Notes: a model not told the origin generated them from the letters alone. A stretch of 17,114 nt of DNA from Actinophytocola sp036402745 (GCF_036402745.1 NZ_DASWSJ010000324.1:1-17114), one strand, 5' to 3'. Positions 1 through 7,908 are shown, counted from the first letter of the stretch. Made by a program: numbers and translations.

Positions 1-1394
1 GGCAGGCCGCCCTGGGCGATCACGTTCGCGTACCAGCGGGCGCTTTCCTTCACGGTCCGGCGCTGGGTCTCGAAGTCCACGTGCACCAGGCCGAACCGCT
101 TCGCGTAGCCCTCTGCCCACTCGAAGTTGTCCAGCAGCGACCAGCAGAAGTACCCCCGCAGGTCGACCCCTCGGCGGATCGCGGCGTGCGCGGCCCGGAG
201 GTGCCCGTCGACGAAGGCGATGCGGTCGTGGTCGCGCACGGCACCGTCCTCCCCCACGACATCGGGATACGCGGCGCCGTTCTCCGTGATGTAGAGCGGC
301 AGCCGCGGGTACTCCTCGTGCAGTCGCACCAACAACTCCGTCAGCCCGGCCGGCTGCACCTCCCAGCCCAGGTCCGTCCGCGGCTCGCCGCTCGGCAGGA
401 ACCGCACGCCCTCCACACCGACCCACTCACTCGGCGCGGGATCGGCGGCGACCGGCGCGGCCACCAGCAGCGCGCGGTAGTAGTTCACGCCCAGCAGGTC
501 GATCGGCGCGCCGATCACCGACAGGTCCCCCTCCCGCACGAGCCCGGGCAGGCCGTACGGCGTCAGGTCTGCCACGACGTCCGGCGGGTACGAGCCACGC
601 AGCACCGGGTCGAGGAACACCCGGTTCTGCAGGCCGTCGACCCGCCGGGCGGCGTCCTCGTCGGCCGGCGAGGCGGCCTGGACCGGGAACAGGTTCAGCG
701 TGATCCCGGCCGGCGCGGACGGCGCGAACGCGCGGATCCGCTCCATCGCGAGCCCGTGCCCCAGCAGCAGGTGGTGCACGGCGGCGACGGCCGCCGGCGG
801 CGACGTGACGCCCGGCGCGTGCCGGCCCGAGGCGTAGCCGGCGAACGCCGAGCACCACGGCTCGTTCAGGGTCAGCCAGCCCGCGACCCGGTCCCCGAGC
901 CTGCGCAGCACCGACTCGGCGTACTCGGCGAACCGGTGGGCCGTGTCGCGCGAGGTCCACCCGCCCTGCTCCTCCAACGCCTGCGGCAGGTCCCAGTGGT
1001 ACAGCGTCGCCCACGGCGCGATGCCCGCCTCGAGCAACCGGTCGACCAGCCGGTCGTAGAAGGCCAGCCCCGCCTTGTTCTCCGCCCCGCCGTCGGGCCG
1101 CACCCGTGGCCAGGCCACCGAGAACCGGTACGCGCCAAGGCCCAGCGAGGACATCAGCGACACGTCGTCGGCGTAGCGGCGGTAGTGGTCGGCGGCCGGC
1201 TCGCCCGTGTCGCCGTTCGTGACCGCGCCGGGGCGGCGGCAGAACTCGTCCCAGATCGAGTCGGTCCGACCGTCCACAGTGGTCGCCCCCTCGATCTGGA
1301 ACGACGCCGTCGCCGCGCCCCAGACGAACCCGGTGGGAAAGCGCAGCGACACCGACTCCGCTGACTGGTCCACCGACGATGGCAGTGCTGACAT
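1..1394 (-). CDS. bglC: GH1 beta-glucosidase BglC-like (3' end cut by window edge)
   Basis: The frame reads from ATG at 1394 to the left window edge without a stop, giving 464 visible residues, so only the last few residues are missing. It is a glycoside hydrolase family 1 enzyme, expected to hydrolyse cellobiose and short cello-oligosaccharides to glucose in the cytoplasm. No signal peptide is seen. The acid/base glutamate is E178 in TLNEPW and the nucleophile is E371 in YITENGA; the N-terminal FVWGAATASFQIEG and the C-terminal WSLLDNFEW family signatures are also present. The start lies 2 bases after the cebG stop, with a GAAGGGG ribosome-binding site inside the end of cebG, so it is very likely the last or a late gene of the cebEFG operon. 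Assignment to bglC rests on this context plus the CebR boxes; another GH1 specificity (for example beta-galactosidase side activity) cannot be excluded. Confidence 0.93.
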   Translation of the reverse strand, partial: MSALPSSVDQSAESVSLRFPTGFVWGAATASFQIEGATTVDGRTDSIWDEFCRRPGAVTNGDTGEPAADHYRRYADDVSLMSSLGLGAYRFSVAWPRVRPDGGAENKAGLAFYDRLVDRLLEAGIAPWATLYHWDLPQALEEQGGWTSRDTAHRFAEYAESVLRRLGDRVAGWLTLNEPWCSAFAGYASGRHAPGVTSPPAAVAAVHHLLLGHGLAMERIRAFAPSAPAGITLNLFPVQAASPADEDAARRVDGLQNRVFLDPVLRGSYPPDVVADLTPYGLPGLVREGDLSVIGAPIDLLGVNYYRALLVAAPVAADPAPSEWVGVEGVRFLPSGEPRTDLGWEVQPAGLTELLVRLHEEYPRLPLYITENGAAYPDVVGEDGAVRDHDRIAFVDGHLRAAHAAIRRGVDLRGYFCWSLLDNFEWAEGYAKRFGLVHVDFETQRRTVKESARWYANVIAQGGL

Positions 1395-1396
1395 GG

Positions 1397-2293
1397 TCAC
1401 CCCTTCACGGCGCCTTGCATGATCCCGGCCACGATCTGGCGGCCGAGCACGATGAAAACGATCAGGATCGGAATGGTCGCCAGCGTGGTCCCGGCCAGCA
1501 CGAGCGAGTAGTCGACGTAGAACCCGCTCTGCAGCCGCTCCAGGGCCAGCTGCACGGTCGGGTTGTCCGCGTTCAGCACGACCAGCGGCCACAGGAAGTC
1601 GTTCCAGGACGTCATGAACGTGAACATGCCGAGGAACGCGGCCGCCGGGCGCACCGCCGGCAGGCAGACGTGCCAGTAGACCCGGATCATCGAGCAGCCG
1701 TCCACCCTGGCCGCCTCGATCAGCTCGTAGGGCACCACCTGCAACGTGTACTGGCGCATCCAGAACACGCCGATCGCGGTGACCAGGTTCGGCACGATCA
1801 CCGCCTGCAGCTCGCCCGCCCAGCCGAACTCGGCCATCGCCATGTACAGCGGGATGATCCCGAGCTGCGTGGGCACCGCGAGCGTCGCGACCACGAACAG
1901 GAACAGCGCGTTGCGGCCGCGGAAGCGCAGCTTGGCGAAGGCGAACCCGGCGAGCGTGGAGAACAGCACCGTCGTCAGCGTGACCGTGCCGGACACGACG
2001 ATGCTGTTGCCCATGGCCTTCCAGAACGGCACGGAGTCGAACACCCGCGCCGCGTTCGACAGGAAGTTCCCGCCCGGCAGCAGCGGCGGCACCCGCTCGG
2101 CGAGCATCGAGCTGTCCCGGCTCGCCACCAGGAACGACCAGTAGAACGGGAAGATCGAGCCCACGAGGAACGCGATCAGCAGGCCGTACACCCAGAACCG
2201 GGCGCGCCGGGCACCCGTGGAGTCCACCGTGCGGCGGCGAACGGCGACCGACAGCGCACTCCGTGTCCGTGACCCGCGCGCAAGCTCGCTCAC
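1397..2293 (-). CDS. cebG: Cellobiose-type ABC transporter permease CebG (MalG family)
   Basis: This 298-residue inner-membrane permease belongs to the binding-protein-dependent sugar family (MalG type). A first hydrophobic segment covers about residues 33-55, with further segments near 100-120, 128-152, 165-180, 213-240 and 265-285. The EAA loop that docks on the ATPase is clear at about 193-212 (EAARVDG ... LP). The start is GTG at 2293, which overlaps the cebF stop by 4 bases (GTGA), typical of translational coupling. The open frame continues upstream, but that part is only the shadow of cebF. With CebF it should form the transmembrane channel for cellobiose/cellotriose. No ATPase gene lies in the cassette; in Streptomyces the shared ATPase MsiK serves such systems (family knowledge). 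Confidence 0.92.
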   Translation of the reverse strand: MSELARGSRTRSALSVAVRRRTVDSTGARRARFWVYGLLIAFLVGSIFPFYWSFLVASRDSSMLAERVPPLLPGGNFLSNAARVFDSVPFWKAMGNSIVVSGTVTLTTVLFSTLAGFAFAKLRFRGRNALFLFVVATLAVPTQLGIIPLYMAMAEFGWAGELQAVIVPNLVTAIGVFWMRQYTLQVVPYELIEAARVDGCSMIRVYWHVCLPAVRPAAAFLGMFTFMTSWNDFLWPLVVLNADNPTVQLALERLQSGFYVDYSLVLAGTTLATIPILIVFIVLGRQIVAGIMQGAVKG

Positions 2294-3303
2294 CGGGCAC
2301 CGTCCTCGATGGACCCCGTCGACGCCAGCCGGCGGGTCAGCAGGAAGTTGGCCACGGCGATCACGATGATCAGCAGGAACAGCACCCACGCGATCGCCGA
2401 CGCGTAGCCGAGGTGCTGGGTCTCGAACGCGGTTTGGTACATGTAGAGCGTGATCGTCTGGAACTGGTTGGACGATCCGCCGTTGTTCGACCCGGGCATC
2501 GCGTCGAACAGCTTGGGCTCGGTGAAGATCTGCAGGCCGCCGATGGTCGAGGTGACCACCACGAAGATCAGCGTGGGGCGCAGCAGCGGCAGCGTGACGC
2601 TGAAGAACCGCCGCACCGCACCGGCCCCGTCGATCATCGCGGCCTCGTGGATGTCGCGGGGGATGGCCTTCATCGCGGCCAGCACGATCAGCGCGTTGTA
2701 GCCGGTCCACCGCCAGTTCACCATGATCGCGATCGCCACGTGCGAGGCGAGCCGGTTGGCCTGCCAGTCGATCCGGTCGAGCCCGAGCAGCTCCAGCATC
2801 CCGTTGACGAGCCCGTAGTTGGGCCCGAACAGGTTGGCGAAGATGATGCCGAGCGCCACCAGGCTCGCCACGTACGGCAGCAGCACGCCCACCCGCCAGC
2901 CGGTCGGCGCGCGCAGCCGGGTGTTCAGCAGCGCGGCCACCCCGATCGCGACGACGATCTGCGGGATCGTCGACAGCAGGAAGATGCTGAGCGTGTTGAC
3001 CAACGCCGTCCAGAAGTGGGTGTCCCCGAGCAGCGTGGCGTAGTTCGCGAGGCCGACGTAGGTCCCCTCGGTGTCGAGCAGGTCCCGGTCGAACAGCGAC
3101 AGGTAGGACGTGTACAGCAGCGGGAACAGCCCCACCACGCCGAACACGACGAAGAACGGCGCGACGTAGAGGTACGGCGACCACCTGACGTCGGCCAGGC
3201 TCAGCCGCTGCCGCCAGGTCAGCCGCGGCCGGCGGGCAGGGGGCGGGGCGGGCGCTGCCCTGCTCGGCGCCCGCCCCGGGTCCGTGATGACCGGACCGGC
3301 CAT
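2290..3303 (-). CDS. cebF: Cellobiose-type ABC transporter permease CebF (MalF family)
   Basis: This 337-residue membrane permease is the MalF-type partner of CebG. After a Pro/Ala/Arg-rich cytoplasmic N-terminus (1-40) the first membrane segment is about 45-66. Later segments lie near 100-127, 138-160, 187-210 and 243-265, with a last one near the C-terminus. The EAA loop is at about 220-239 (EAAMIDGAG ... LP). The ATG at 3303 shares one base with the cebE stop (TGATG), and the cebG start overlaps the end of this gene, so cebE, cebF and cebG form a tight coupled unit. The role inferred is import of cello-oligosaccharides across the cytoplasmic membrane. General MalF-family identity is secure; the substrate is inferred from the operators and the GH1 neighbour. 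Confidence 0.92.
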   Translation of the reverse strand: MAGPVITDPGRAPSRAAPAPPPARRPRLTWRQRLSLADVRWSPYLYVAPFFVVFGVVGLFPLLYTSYLSLFDRDLLDTEGTYVGLANYATLLGDTHFWTALVNTLSIFLLSTIPQIVVAIGVAALLNTRLRAPTGWRVGVLLPYVASLVALGIIFANLFGPNYGLVNGMLELLGLDRIDWQANRLASHVAIAIMVNWRWTGYNALIVLAAMKAIPRDIHEAAMIDGAGAVRRFFSVTLPLLRPTLIFVVVTSTIGGLQIFTEPKLFDAMPGSNNGGSSNQFQTITLYMYQTAFETQHLGYASAIAWVLFLLIIVIAVANFLLTRRLASTGSIEDGAR

Positions 3304-4595
3304 CAGCCAACGATCCTCTTGGCGGCCTCCACCGCCTGCTTCCAGCCGTCCTCGGGCGACTTGCCCTGCTCGACGGCCTGCAGCGCGGGGCTCGTGGCGT
3401 TCTCCTGGATCTTGCCGTCGCCGGGACCCTTGTACTGGGCCCGGCCGACCTTCCGCGCCTGGGCGGCGAACAGCTCGCCGACCTTGACGTCACCGAAGTA
3501 GTCGTTGGTGGTGTTCAGCAGCTCCGGTGAGGACAGTGCCTCGACCTGACTGGGGAAGTTGCCAGTCTTCTGGAAGGCCTTGATCTGCTGCTCCGGCGCG
3601 GTCAGCCAGGCGGCGAGCGCGGCGGCCTCCTTCGGGTGCTGGCTCTGCTTGGGCACGGCGAGGAACGAGCCGCCCCAGTTGCCGCCGCCACCGGGGAAAC
3701 TGTCGGTGACCGCCCACTTGCCCGCGTTGGCCGGGCCGGCCTGCTCCTTGACCACGCCGAGCATCCACGACGGGCAGGTCTTGGTGGCGAACGCGCCCTG
3801 CTTGAACCCGGTGTTCCACTCCGGACCGAACGCGACCAGCTTCGCCGTCTGGCCACCCTTGCCGGCCTCGGTCACCTGGTCCCAGTTCTTCCTGATGTCG
3901 GCGTTGGACTCGATCGCGAGCTTGTCGTCCTTGGTCAGGTAGCCGGTCTCGAGCTGGTTCTGCATGGCGTTGAAGATCTGCGAGTCCGAGTCGAACCACG
4001 CCTTGCCGGTCTTGCGCACGTACTCGTCGCCGGCCGCGAAGTAGGAGTCCCAGCTCGCGAACAGCGGCTTGACCGACTCGGGGTCCGACGGCAGGCCGGC
4101 CGCGGCGAGCAGGTCCTTGCGGTAGCACATGGCGAGCGGGCCGATGTCGGTCCCGTAGCCGATCCAGGTGCCGTCCTTGGCCACCGCCGACTGGTACTTC
4201 CAGTCCAGCCAGCGGTCGGGCCGCACGTCCTTGGGGCCGATGTCGGCCAGGTCGTTGAACAGCTGCGGCTTGTCGAGGACGTCGGGCAGGTGGCCCTCCT
4301 CGATGGCGACCACGTCCTCCAGTCCGGACTTCGCCGCGAGCTTGGTGAGCAGCTGCTGGTGGTACGGGCCGCCCTCGCCCGTCTTGTGATGGGTGATCTT
4401 GATGTTCGGGTGCAGGTCCTGGTAGGCGGTGAGCAGGTCCTCGTAGCCGAACTCCGTGAACGTGCCGATGGTGAGCTCGATCTGGCCCCCGCTGCCGGAG
4501 CCACCACCGGATCCGTCTTGGCCGCAGGCGGCTAGGCCGGCCACCGCGGCAAGGGCGATCGCGCCGGCTAACACCCTTGTTTGCTGTCGTCGCAC
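3303..4595 (-). CDS. cebE: Sugar-binding lipoprotein CebE-like
   Basis: This is an extracellular solute-binding protein of 430 residues, the receptor of the CebEFG importer. From the GTG at 4595 the N-terminus is VRRQQTRVLAG followed by a hydrophobic stretch and lipobox LAAC, so Cys24 should be lipidated and the mature protein tethered outside the membrane. A Gly/Ser linker follows, then the binding domain. This start is chosen because AAGGGA sits 8 bases upstream (4604-4609) and because it gives a proper type II signal peptide. An upstream in-frame ATG at 4706 would add 37 residues, would be encoded across the operator, and lies ahead of the predicted transcription start. First gene of the operon, controlled by the operator at 4619-4640. 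Substrate (cellobiose/cellotriose) is inferred from the CebR-type boxes. Confidence 0.93.
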   Translation of the reverse strand: MRRQQTRVLAGAIALAAVAGLAACGQDGSGGGSGSGGQIELTIGTFTEFGYEDLLTAYQDLHPNIKITHHKTGEGGPYHQQLLTKLAAKSGLEDVVAIEEGHLPDVLDKPQLFNDLADIGPKDVRPDRWLDWKYQSAVAKDGTWIGYGTDIGPLAMCYRKDLLAAAGLPSDPESVKPLFASWDSYFAAGDEYVRKTGKAWFDSDSQIFNAMQNQLETGYLTKDDKLAIESNADIRKNWDQVTEAGKGGQTAKLVAFGPEWNTGFKQGAFATKTCPSWMLGVVKEQAGPANAGKWAVTDSFPGGGGNWGGSFLAVPKQSQHPKEAAALAAWLTAPEQQIKAFQKTGNFPSQVEALSSPELLNTTNDYFGDVKVGELFAAQARKVGRAQYKGPGDGKIQENATSPALQAVEQGKSPEDGWKQAVEAAKRIVG

Positions 4596-4618
4596 GTCAG
4601 TTGTCCCTTGCTGACTCG

Positions 4619-4640
4619 ATTCTGGGAGCGCTCCCAGAAT
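4619..4640. promoter_or_regulatory. CebR operator O1 (perfect 22-bp palindrome)
   Basis: A perfect 22-bp inverted repeat is centred between 4629 and 4630 and contains TGGGAGCGCTCCCA (4623-4636). That 14-mer is the known binding site of CebR (Streptomyces) and CelR (Thermobifida fusca), LacI-family repressors released by cellobiose. It lies 24 bases ahead of the cebE GTG and just downstream of the predicted cebE transcription start, so bound repressor would block promoter clearance or elongation. Confidence 0.93.
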
Positions 4641-4650
4641 GGGAGTTCTG

Positions 4651-4679
4651 AGTGTGTCCTTCGCCACCATAACTGTCAA
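4651..4679 (-). promoter_or_regulatory. Predicted sigma-70-type promoter of the cebEFG-bglC operon
   Basis: On the minus strand a perfect -35 TTGACA (4679-4674) is followed after exactly 17 bases by CACACT (4656-4651), which keeps the A2, A4 and T6 positions of the -10 consensus. Transcription would begin near 4644, putting operator O1 at roughly +4 to +25. Predicted from motif and spacing only. Confidence 0.7.
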
Positions 4680-4706
4680 GAAAAACCGGGCGGCCGGTAT
4701 CGGCAT

Positions 4707-4728
4707 TGTTGGGGAGCGCTCCCAGAAT
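4707..4728. promoter_or_regulatory. CebR operator O2 (imperfect copy near cebR promoter)
   Basis: A second box, GGGGAGCGCTCCCA at 4711-4724, differs from the O1 14-mer at one base; the right arm out to 4728 matches O1 exactly while the outer left arm has diverged. Its centre is 88 bp from that of O1. It covers the -35 region of the predicted cebR promoter, as expected for autoregulation. Confidence 0.85.
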
Positions 4729-4735
4729 CGGCAGC

Positions 4736-4741
4736 TACAAT
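4736..4741 (+). promoter_or_regulatory. Predicted -10 element of cebR, leaderless transcript
   Basis: TACAAT (one mismatch to TATAAT) ends 7 bases before the cebR GTG at 4749. That distance places the transcription start at or next to the start codon, and no Shine-Dalgarno-like sequence precedes the GTG, so cebR is probably translated from a leaderless mRNA. No convincing -35 is seen; operator O2 occupies that position. Confidence 0.6.
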
Positions 4742-4748
4742 TCCAGCC

Positions 4749-5783
4749 GTGCCAGCACGATCCCCGCAGCAGGACGAGCGCCCGACGCTCGAGGACGTCG
4801 CCGCCTACGCCGGCGTCTCCCGCTCCACCGCCTCCCGCGCGCTCAACGACGACGCCTACGTCAGCTCGCGATCGCGGGCCAAGGTGCTCGACGCGGCCCG
4901 GGACCTCGGCTACTCCCCCAACCAGGCGGCGCGGTCACTGGTGACCAAGAGGACCGGCGCGGTGGCACTCGTGCTGTCCGAGCCCGAGTCCAAGGTGCTC
5001 GACGACCCGTACTTCGCGACGGTCATGCACTCGGCGTACCGGGAACTGTCCGGCACCGGCGTGCAGATGCTGCTGATGTTCGTCGACAGCCGCGACGACG
5101 TGCCGCGCACCATCCGCTTCCTCGAGGGCGGGCACGTCGACGGCGCGCTCGTCTTCGCGCCGCACCAGGGGGATCCGCTGCCGACGGCACTGCGCCTGCT
5201 GCGGCTGCCGGTCGTCTACGGCGGCCGGCCGGGGACCGGGCGGCGCGGCGTGCACGCGGTCGACTTCGACAACCAGGCCGGCGCCCGGCTCGCGGTCCGC
5301 CACCTGCTCGCCACCGGCAGGCGGCGGATCGGCACGATCACCGGCATGCTCGACCACCCGGCGGCCGCCGCGCGCATGGCGGGCTGGGCGGAGGCACTGG
5401 AGGAGGCCGGCCTCGACCCGGCGGACCTGGCCGAGGCCGGCGACTTCACGATGGCGAGCGGCGACCGGGCCACCACCGCCCTGCTCGCCCGGGAACCCGA
5501 CCTCGACGGCGTGTTCGCGGCCAGCGATCTGATGGCGGCCGGCGCGATGCGGGCGCTGCGGGCCGCGGGCCGCGCCGTGCCGGACGACGTGGGCGTCGTC
5601 GGCTTCGACGACCACCCGACGCTGGCGCCCGCGATGAACCCGCCGCTCACGTCGGTGCACCAGGACCCGCGCGAGCAGATCCGGCAGATGGTGCGCCGGC
5701 TGATGGCCCTGCTGGCCGGCGAGGCGGTCCGTCCGGAGACGACGGTCCTGCCGGTGACCCTGGCGGTCCGCGACTCCGCGTAG
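4749..5783 (+). CDS. cebR: LacI-family transcriptional repressor CebR-like
   Basis: This 344-residue regulator of the LacI/GalR family is likely the cellobiose-responsive repressor of the divergent cebEFG-bglC operon and of itself. The N-terminal helix-turn-helix is at about 13-35 (TLEDVAAYAGVSRSTASRALN), followed by the hinge region (YSPNQAARSL). A periplasmic-binding-like effector domain covers about 62-340, including FAASDLMAAGAMRAL and VGFDDHP, which are family signatures. GTG at 4749 is chosen because it starts just before the HTH and fits the -10 at 4736-4741; the in-frame extension up to 4581 runs through both operators and is not protein-like. The stop is only 3 bases from the stop of the convergent DUF1980 gene. 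The effector is inferred from the operator sequence, not from residues. Confidence 0.9.
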   Translation: MPARSPQQDERPTLEDVAAYAGVSRSTASRALNDDAYVSSRSRAKVLDAARDLGYSPNQAARSLVTKRTGAVALVLSEPESKVLDDPYFATVMHSAYRELSGTGVQMLLMFVDSRDDVPRTIRFLEGGHVDGALVFAPHQGDPLPTALRLLRLPVVYGGRPGTGRRGVHAVDFDNQAGARLAVRHLLATGRRRIGTITGMLDHPAAAARMAGWAEALEEAGLDPADLAEAGDFTMASGDRATTALLAREPDLDGVFAASDLMAAGAMRALRAAGRAVPDDVGVVGFDDHPTLAPAMNPPLTSVHQDPREQIRQMVRRLMALLAGEAVRPETTVLPVTLAVRDSA

Positions 5784-5786
5784 ACC

Positions 5787-6500
5787 TCAGTGTTCGTACG
5801 GGTCCTCGGGTTCGGCGACCGGGGTGACCGACTGGACGTGGGCGGAGGGGACGTACTCGTTCGCGCGGGTCGCCGAGTTCGGCTCAAGCTCCACAACGGA
5901 CTCGATCCAGCTGTCGTCGGCCAGGCTGGACAGGTCGCGGTCGAGGAGCTTGACCTTGACCGGGTAGGCGTCGGCGGCGCAGCAGGTGATCGCGATCCGC
6001 GCGATGTAGGTGTCCCGGCCCTCCTGCACCACGAACCCGGTGAGCGTGACCGTCCGGCCGTTGAGCGAGTGGGCGGAGTCCCACGCGGCCCGCTCCGAGA
6101 ACTCCGAGAGCTGCAACGGCAACGCCGTCCCGGGCGGCAACGCGTCGAACAACGCGGAGCCGTCCGCGGCGGTCGTGGTGTTCCGCGGTGGGCTGTCCGC
6201 CGCCCGCACCACCGAGTCCGACCCCAACGCGGGCGGCGCGATCAGGAACACCGCCAGCACCGGCAACACCAGCAGCCACGCGCTGCTCGCCGAGTGGTCG
6301 TGCTCGTGTGACTCGACCTGCCGGCCGCGGATGTCGCGGGCGATGGACACCGCGGCCAGAGCCAGCATCACCACCCCGGCCACGATCAGCAGCCACTGAT
6401 GCGCCGGCTTGACGTATCGCAGGTAGGTGCCGTTGAGCGAGATCTTCAGCAACGCCCCACCCAGCAACACCAACAGAATGTTCTGCGTCTCCCGCCTCAC
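5787..6500 (-). CDS. TIGR03943/DUF1980 family putative permease subunit (YcgQ-like)
   Basis: This 237-residue membrane protein resembles the TIGR03943/DUF1980 family (B. subtilis YcgQ type), the usual partner of ArsP_1-type permeases. Hydrophobic segments are near 7-22, 33-54 and 74-92, followed by an extracytoplasmic or soluble C-terminal domain with an OB-like beta pattern. A His-rich patch HEHDH lies at 65-69 between segments 2 and 3, and the family ITCCAADAYP motif (two adjacent Cys) is at 171-180; both suggest metal or metalloid contact, but that is inference. The GTG at 6500 overlaps the permease stop by 4 bases (GTGA), so the two proteins are probably made together and form one complex. 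Last gene of the recO-uppS unit. Transport substrate unknown. Confidence 0.8.
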   Translation of the reverse strand: MRRETQNILLVLLGGALLKISLNGTYLRYVKPAHQWLLIVAGVVMLALAAVSIARDIRGRQVESHEHDHSASSAWLLVLPVLAVFLIAPPALGSDSVVRAADSPPRNTTTAADGSALFDALPPGTALPLQLSEFSERAAWDSAHSLNGRTVTLTGFVVQEGRDTYIARIAITCCAADAYPVKVKLLDRDLSSLADDSWIESVVELEPNSATRANEYVPSAHVQSVTPVAEPEDPYEH

Positions 6501-7480
6501 AACAACACCACCCCCGCCAGCACCGCGCACACCACCGCGACCACGAACGTCGCCGGCGCGAACCGCACCGCGAACCGCCGCCCCAACGTCCCCGCCTGCA
6601 ACGAGAACAACTTGATGTCCACCGCCGGCCCCACCACCAGGAACACCAACCGCGGCAACAACGGCATCGTCGCCAACGACGCCGCGACGAACGCGTCCGC
6701 CTCACTACACAACGCCAGCAACACCGCGAGCAGCGCCATCACCACGATGCCGAGCACGATCTGGGAGCCGAGCGTGTCCAACCACGAGCGCGGCACGACG
6801 ACGTTGAGCACCGCCGCGGTCAACCCACCGACGACCAGGAACCCACCCGCGTCCACCAGATCCTGCCGGGCGGTCTCCGCGAACAACCCCCACCGCGACC
6901 GGCTGCCGTCGTGCTCGGGCAGCCGACGCATCACCCGCTCCGCGAACCATTCCATCCGCCCGAACCGCGCCCACAGAAAACCCATCACCACCGCGGTCGC
7001 CATCGACCCGGCGAACCGGGCCACCACCATCGACGGCTGACCCGGAAACGCCACCGCCGTCGCGACCAACACGATCGGGTTCACCGCCGGCGCCGCCAAC
7101 AAGAACGTCACCGCCACCGACGCCGGCACCTCCTGCTGGATCAACCGACGCGCCACCGGCACCGCGGCACACTCGCAGTTCGGCAACGCGATCCCGGCCA
7201 CCCCAGCCACCGGCACCGCGAGCGCGGCCCGCTTCGGCAACACCTTGCGCAACGCGTCCGCGGACACGAACGCCGCGATCGCCCCGCTGACCAACACCCC
7301 CAACACCAGGAACGGCAACGCCTGCACACACACCGCGACGAACACCGTCGCACCGGTCTGCAACGCGGGCACGTCGAGAACACTCGCGAGCCAGTGCTGG
7401 GCCAGCAACGCCGCCACCAACACAACGCACAGGACCTCGAGCGAGGTCACCCGCCGACGCGGCGGCGCTTCGGTGGTCAT
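6497..7480 (-). CDS. ArsP_1/UPF0718 (DUF318) family permease
   Basis: This polytopic membrane protein of 327 residues is of the UPF0718/ArsP_1 permease type (B. subtilis YcgR, E. coli YraQ relatives). Around eight hydrophobic segments are visible in two halves separated by a charged loop (about 165-205). The first half has PNCECAAVPVARRL (100-112, Cys102 and Cys104) and LLAAPAVNPIVL; the second half has a matching CSEADAFVAAS followed by a hydrophobic helix, consistent with an internal repeat. Some ArsP_1 members export methylated arsenicals, but the substrate here cannot be told from sequence. ATG at 7480 overlaps the preceding stop by 4 bases (ATGA); the DUF1980 partner overlaps its own stop in the same way. 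The longer upstream open frame is a shadow of the YbjN-like gene. Confidence 0.87.
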   Translation of the reverse strand: MTTEAPPRRRVTSLEVLCVVLVAALLAQHWLASVLDVPALQTGATVFVAVCVQALPFLVLGVLVSGAIAAFVSADALRKVLPKRAALAVPVAGVAGIALPNCECAAVPVARRLIQQEVPASVAVTFLLAAPAVNPIVLVATAVAFPGQPSMVVARFAGSMATAVVMGFLWARFGRMEWFAERVMRRLPEHDGSRSRWGLFAETARQDLVDAGGFLVVGGLTAAVLNVVVPRSWLDTLGSQIVLGIVVMALLAVLLALCSEADAFVAASLATMPLLPRLVFLVVGPAVDIKLFSLQAGTLGRRFAVRFAPATFVVAVVCAVLAGVVLL

Positions 7481-7908
7481 TCGGTCTGCTCCCCCACCTC
7501 GCCGAGCAACTCGACGCGCAGCTGCGAGGCCGTCGACACGACGAGCATCAGCAGCGTGCCGAGCGCGGCGGACTCGATGCCGTCGGCGGGGAACGCGTAG
7601 CGCAGCGTGACGTCCATGCCGGCCTCGGTGTGCACGACGCCGAGCGTGCCGAACAGGCCCTGGCCGGCGCGTTCGGCCGCGGACGCGGCGAGCTTCGGGT
7701 CGTCGGGGAGGTCCCAGGCGACCACGCAGGTGAGGCTGAGCACGGTGAGCCCCTCGGCGAGCTGCATCGCCTGCACCGCGCACGGCACGTCGACGTGCCG
7801 GAAGCTCAGCGCGCCGTCGTCGTCCACGTGCACGTCGTGGAACTGCTCCAGCGCCACGCGGGCCTTGGTGAGCAGATCACCGGTGGTCAACGCCTCCTGC
7901 TCGGTCAT
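7477..7908 (-). CDS. Small YbjN-like conserved protein
   Basis: This is a cytoplasmic protein of 143 residues with no membrane segment or signal peptide. Its alternating pattern of beta strands and helices (for example FRHVDVPCAVQAMQLAEG, then hydrophobic strands, then LGTLLMLVVSTASQL) looks like the YbjN/type III chaperone-like fold; this is a weak fold-level impression, and no function is claimed. The ATG at 7908 overlaps the uppS stop by 4 bases (ATGA), and its own stop overlaps the permease start. Size and position next to uppS match the uncharacterised M. tuberculosis Rv2360c, so it is probably the positional counterpart. The upstream extension to 8019 is a shadow of uppS. Confidence 0.75.
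   Translation of the reverse strand: MTEQEALTTGDLLTKARVALEQFHDVHVDDDGALSFRHVDVPCAVQAMQLAEGLTVLSLTCVVAWDLPDDPKLAASAAERAGQGLFGTLGVVHTEAGMDVTLRYAFPADGIESAALGTLLMLVVSTASQLRVELLGEVGEQTE

Noticed and set aside
2294..3493. Possible long N-terminal extension of CebG
   Set aside because: The upstream open frame is antisense-free but out of frame with CebF on the same strand and low-complexity; the GTG at 2293 with its GTGA overlap gives a normal 298-residue permease.
4581..4748. N-terminal extension of CebR through the divergent region
   Set aside because: It would translate both operators and the cebE signal-peptide region; the HTH begins right after the GTG at 4749, as in other LacI-family proteins.
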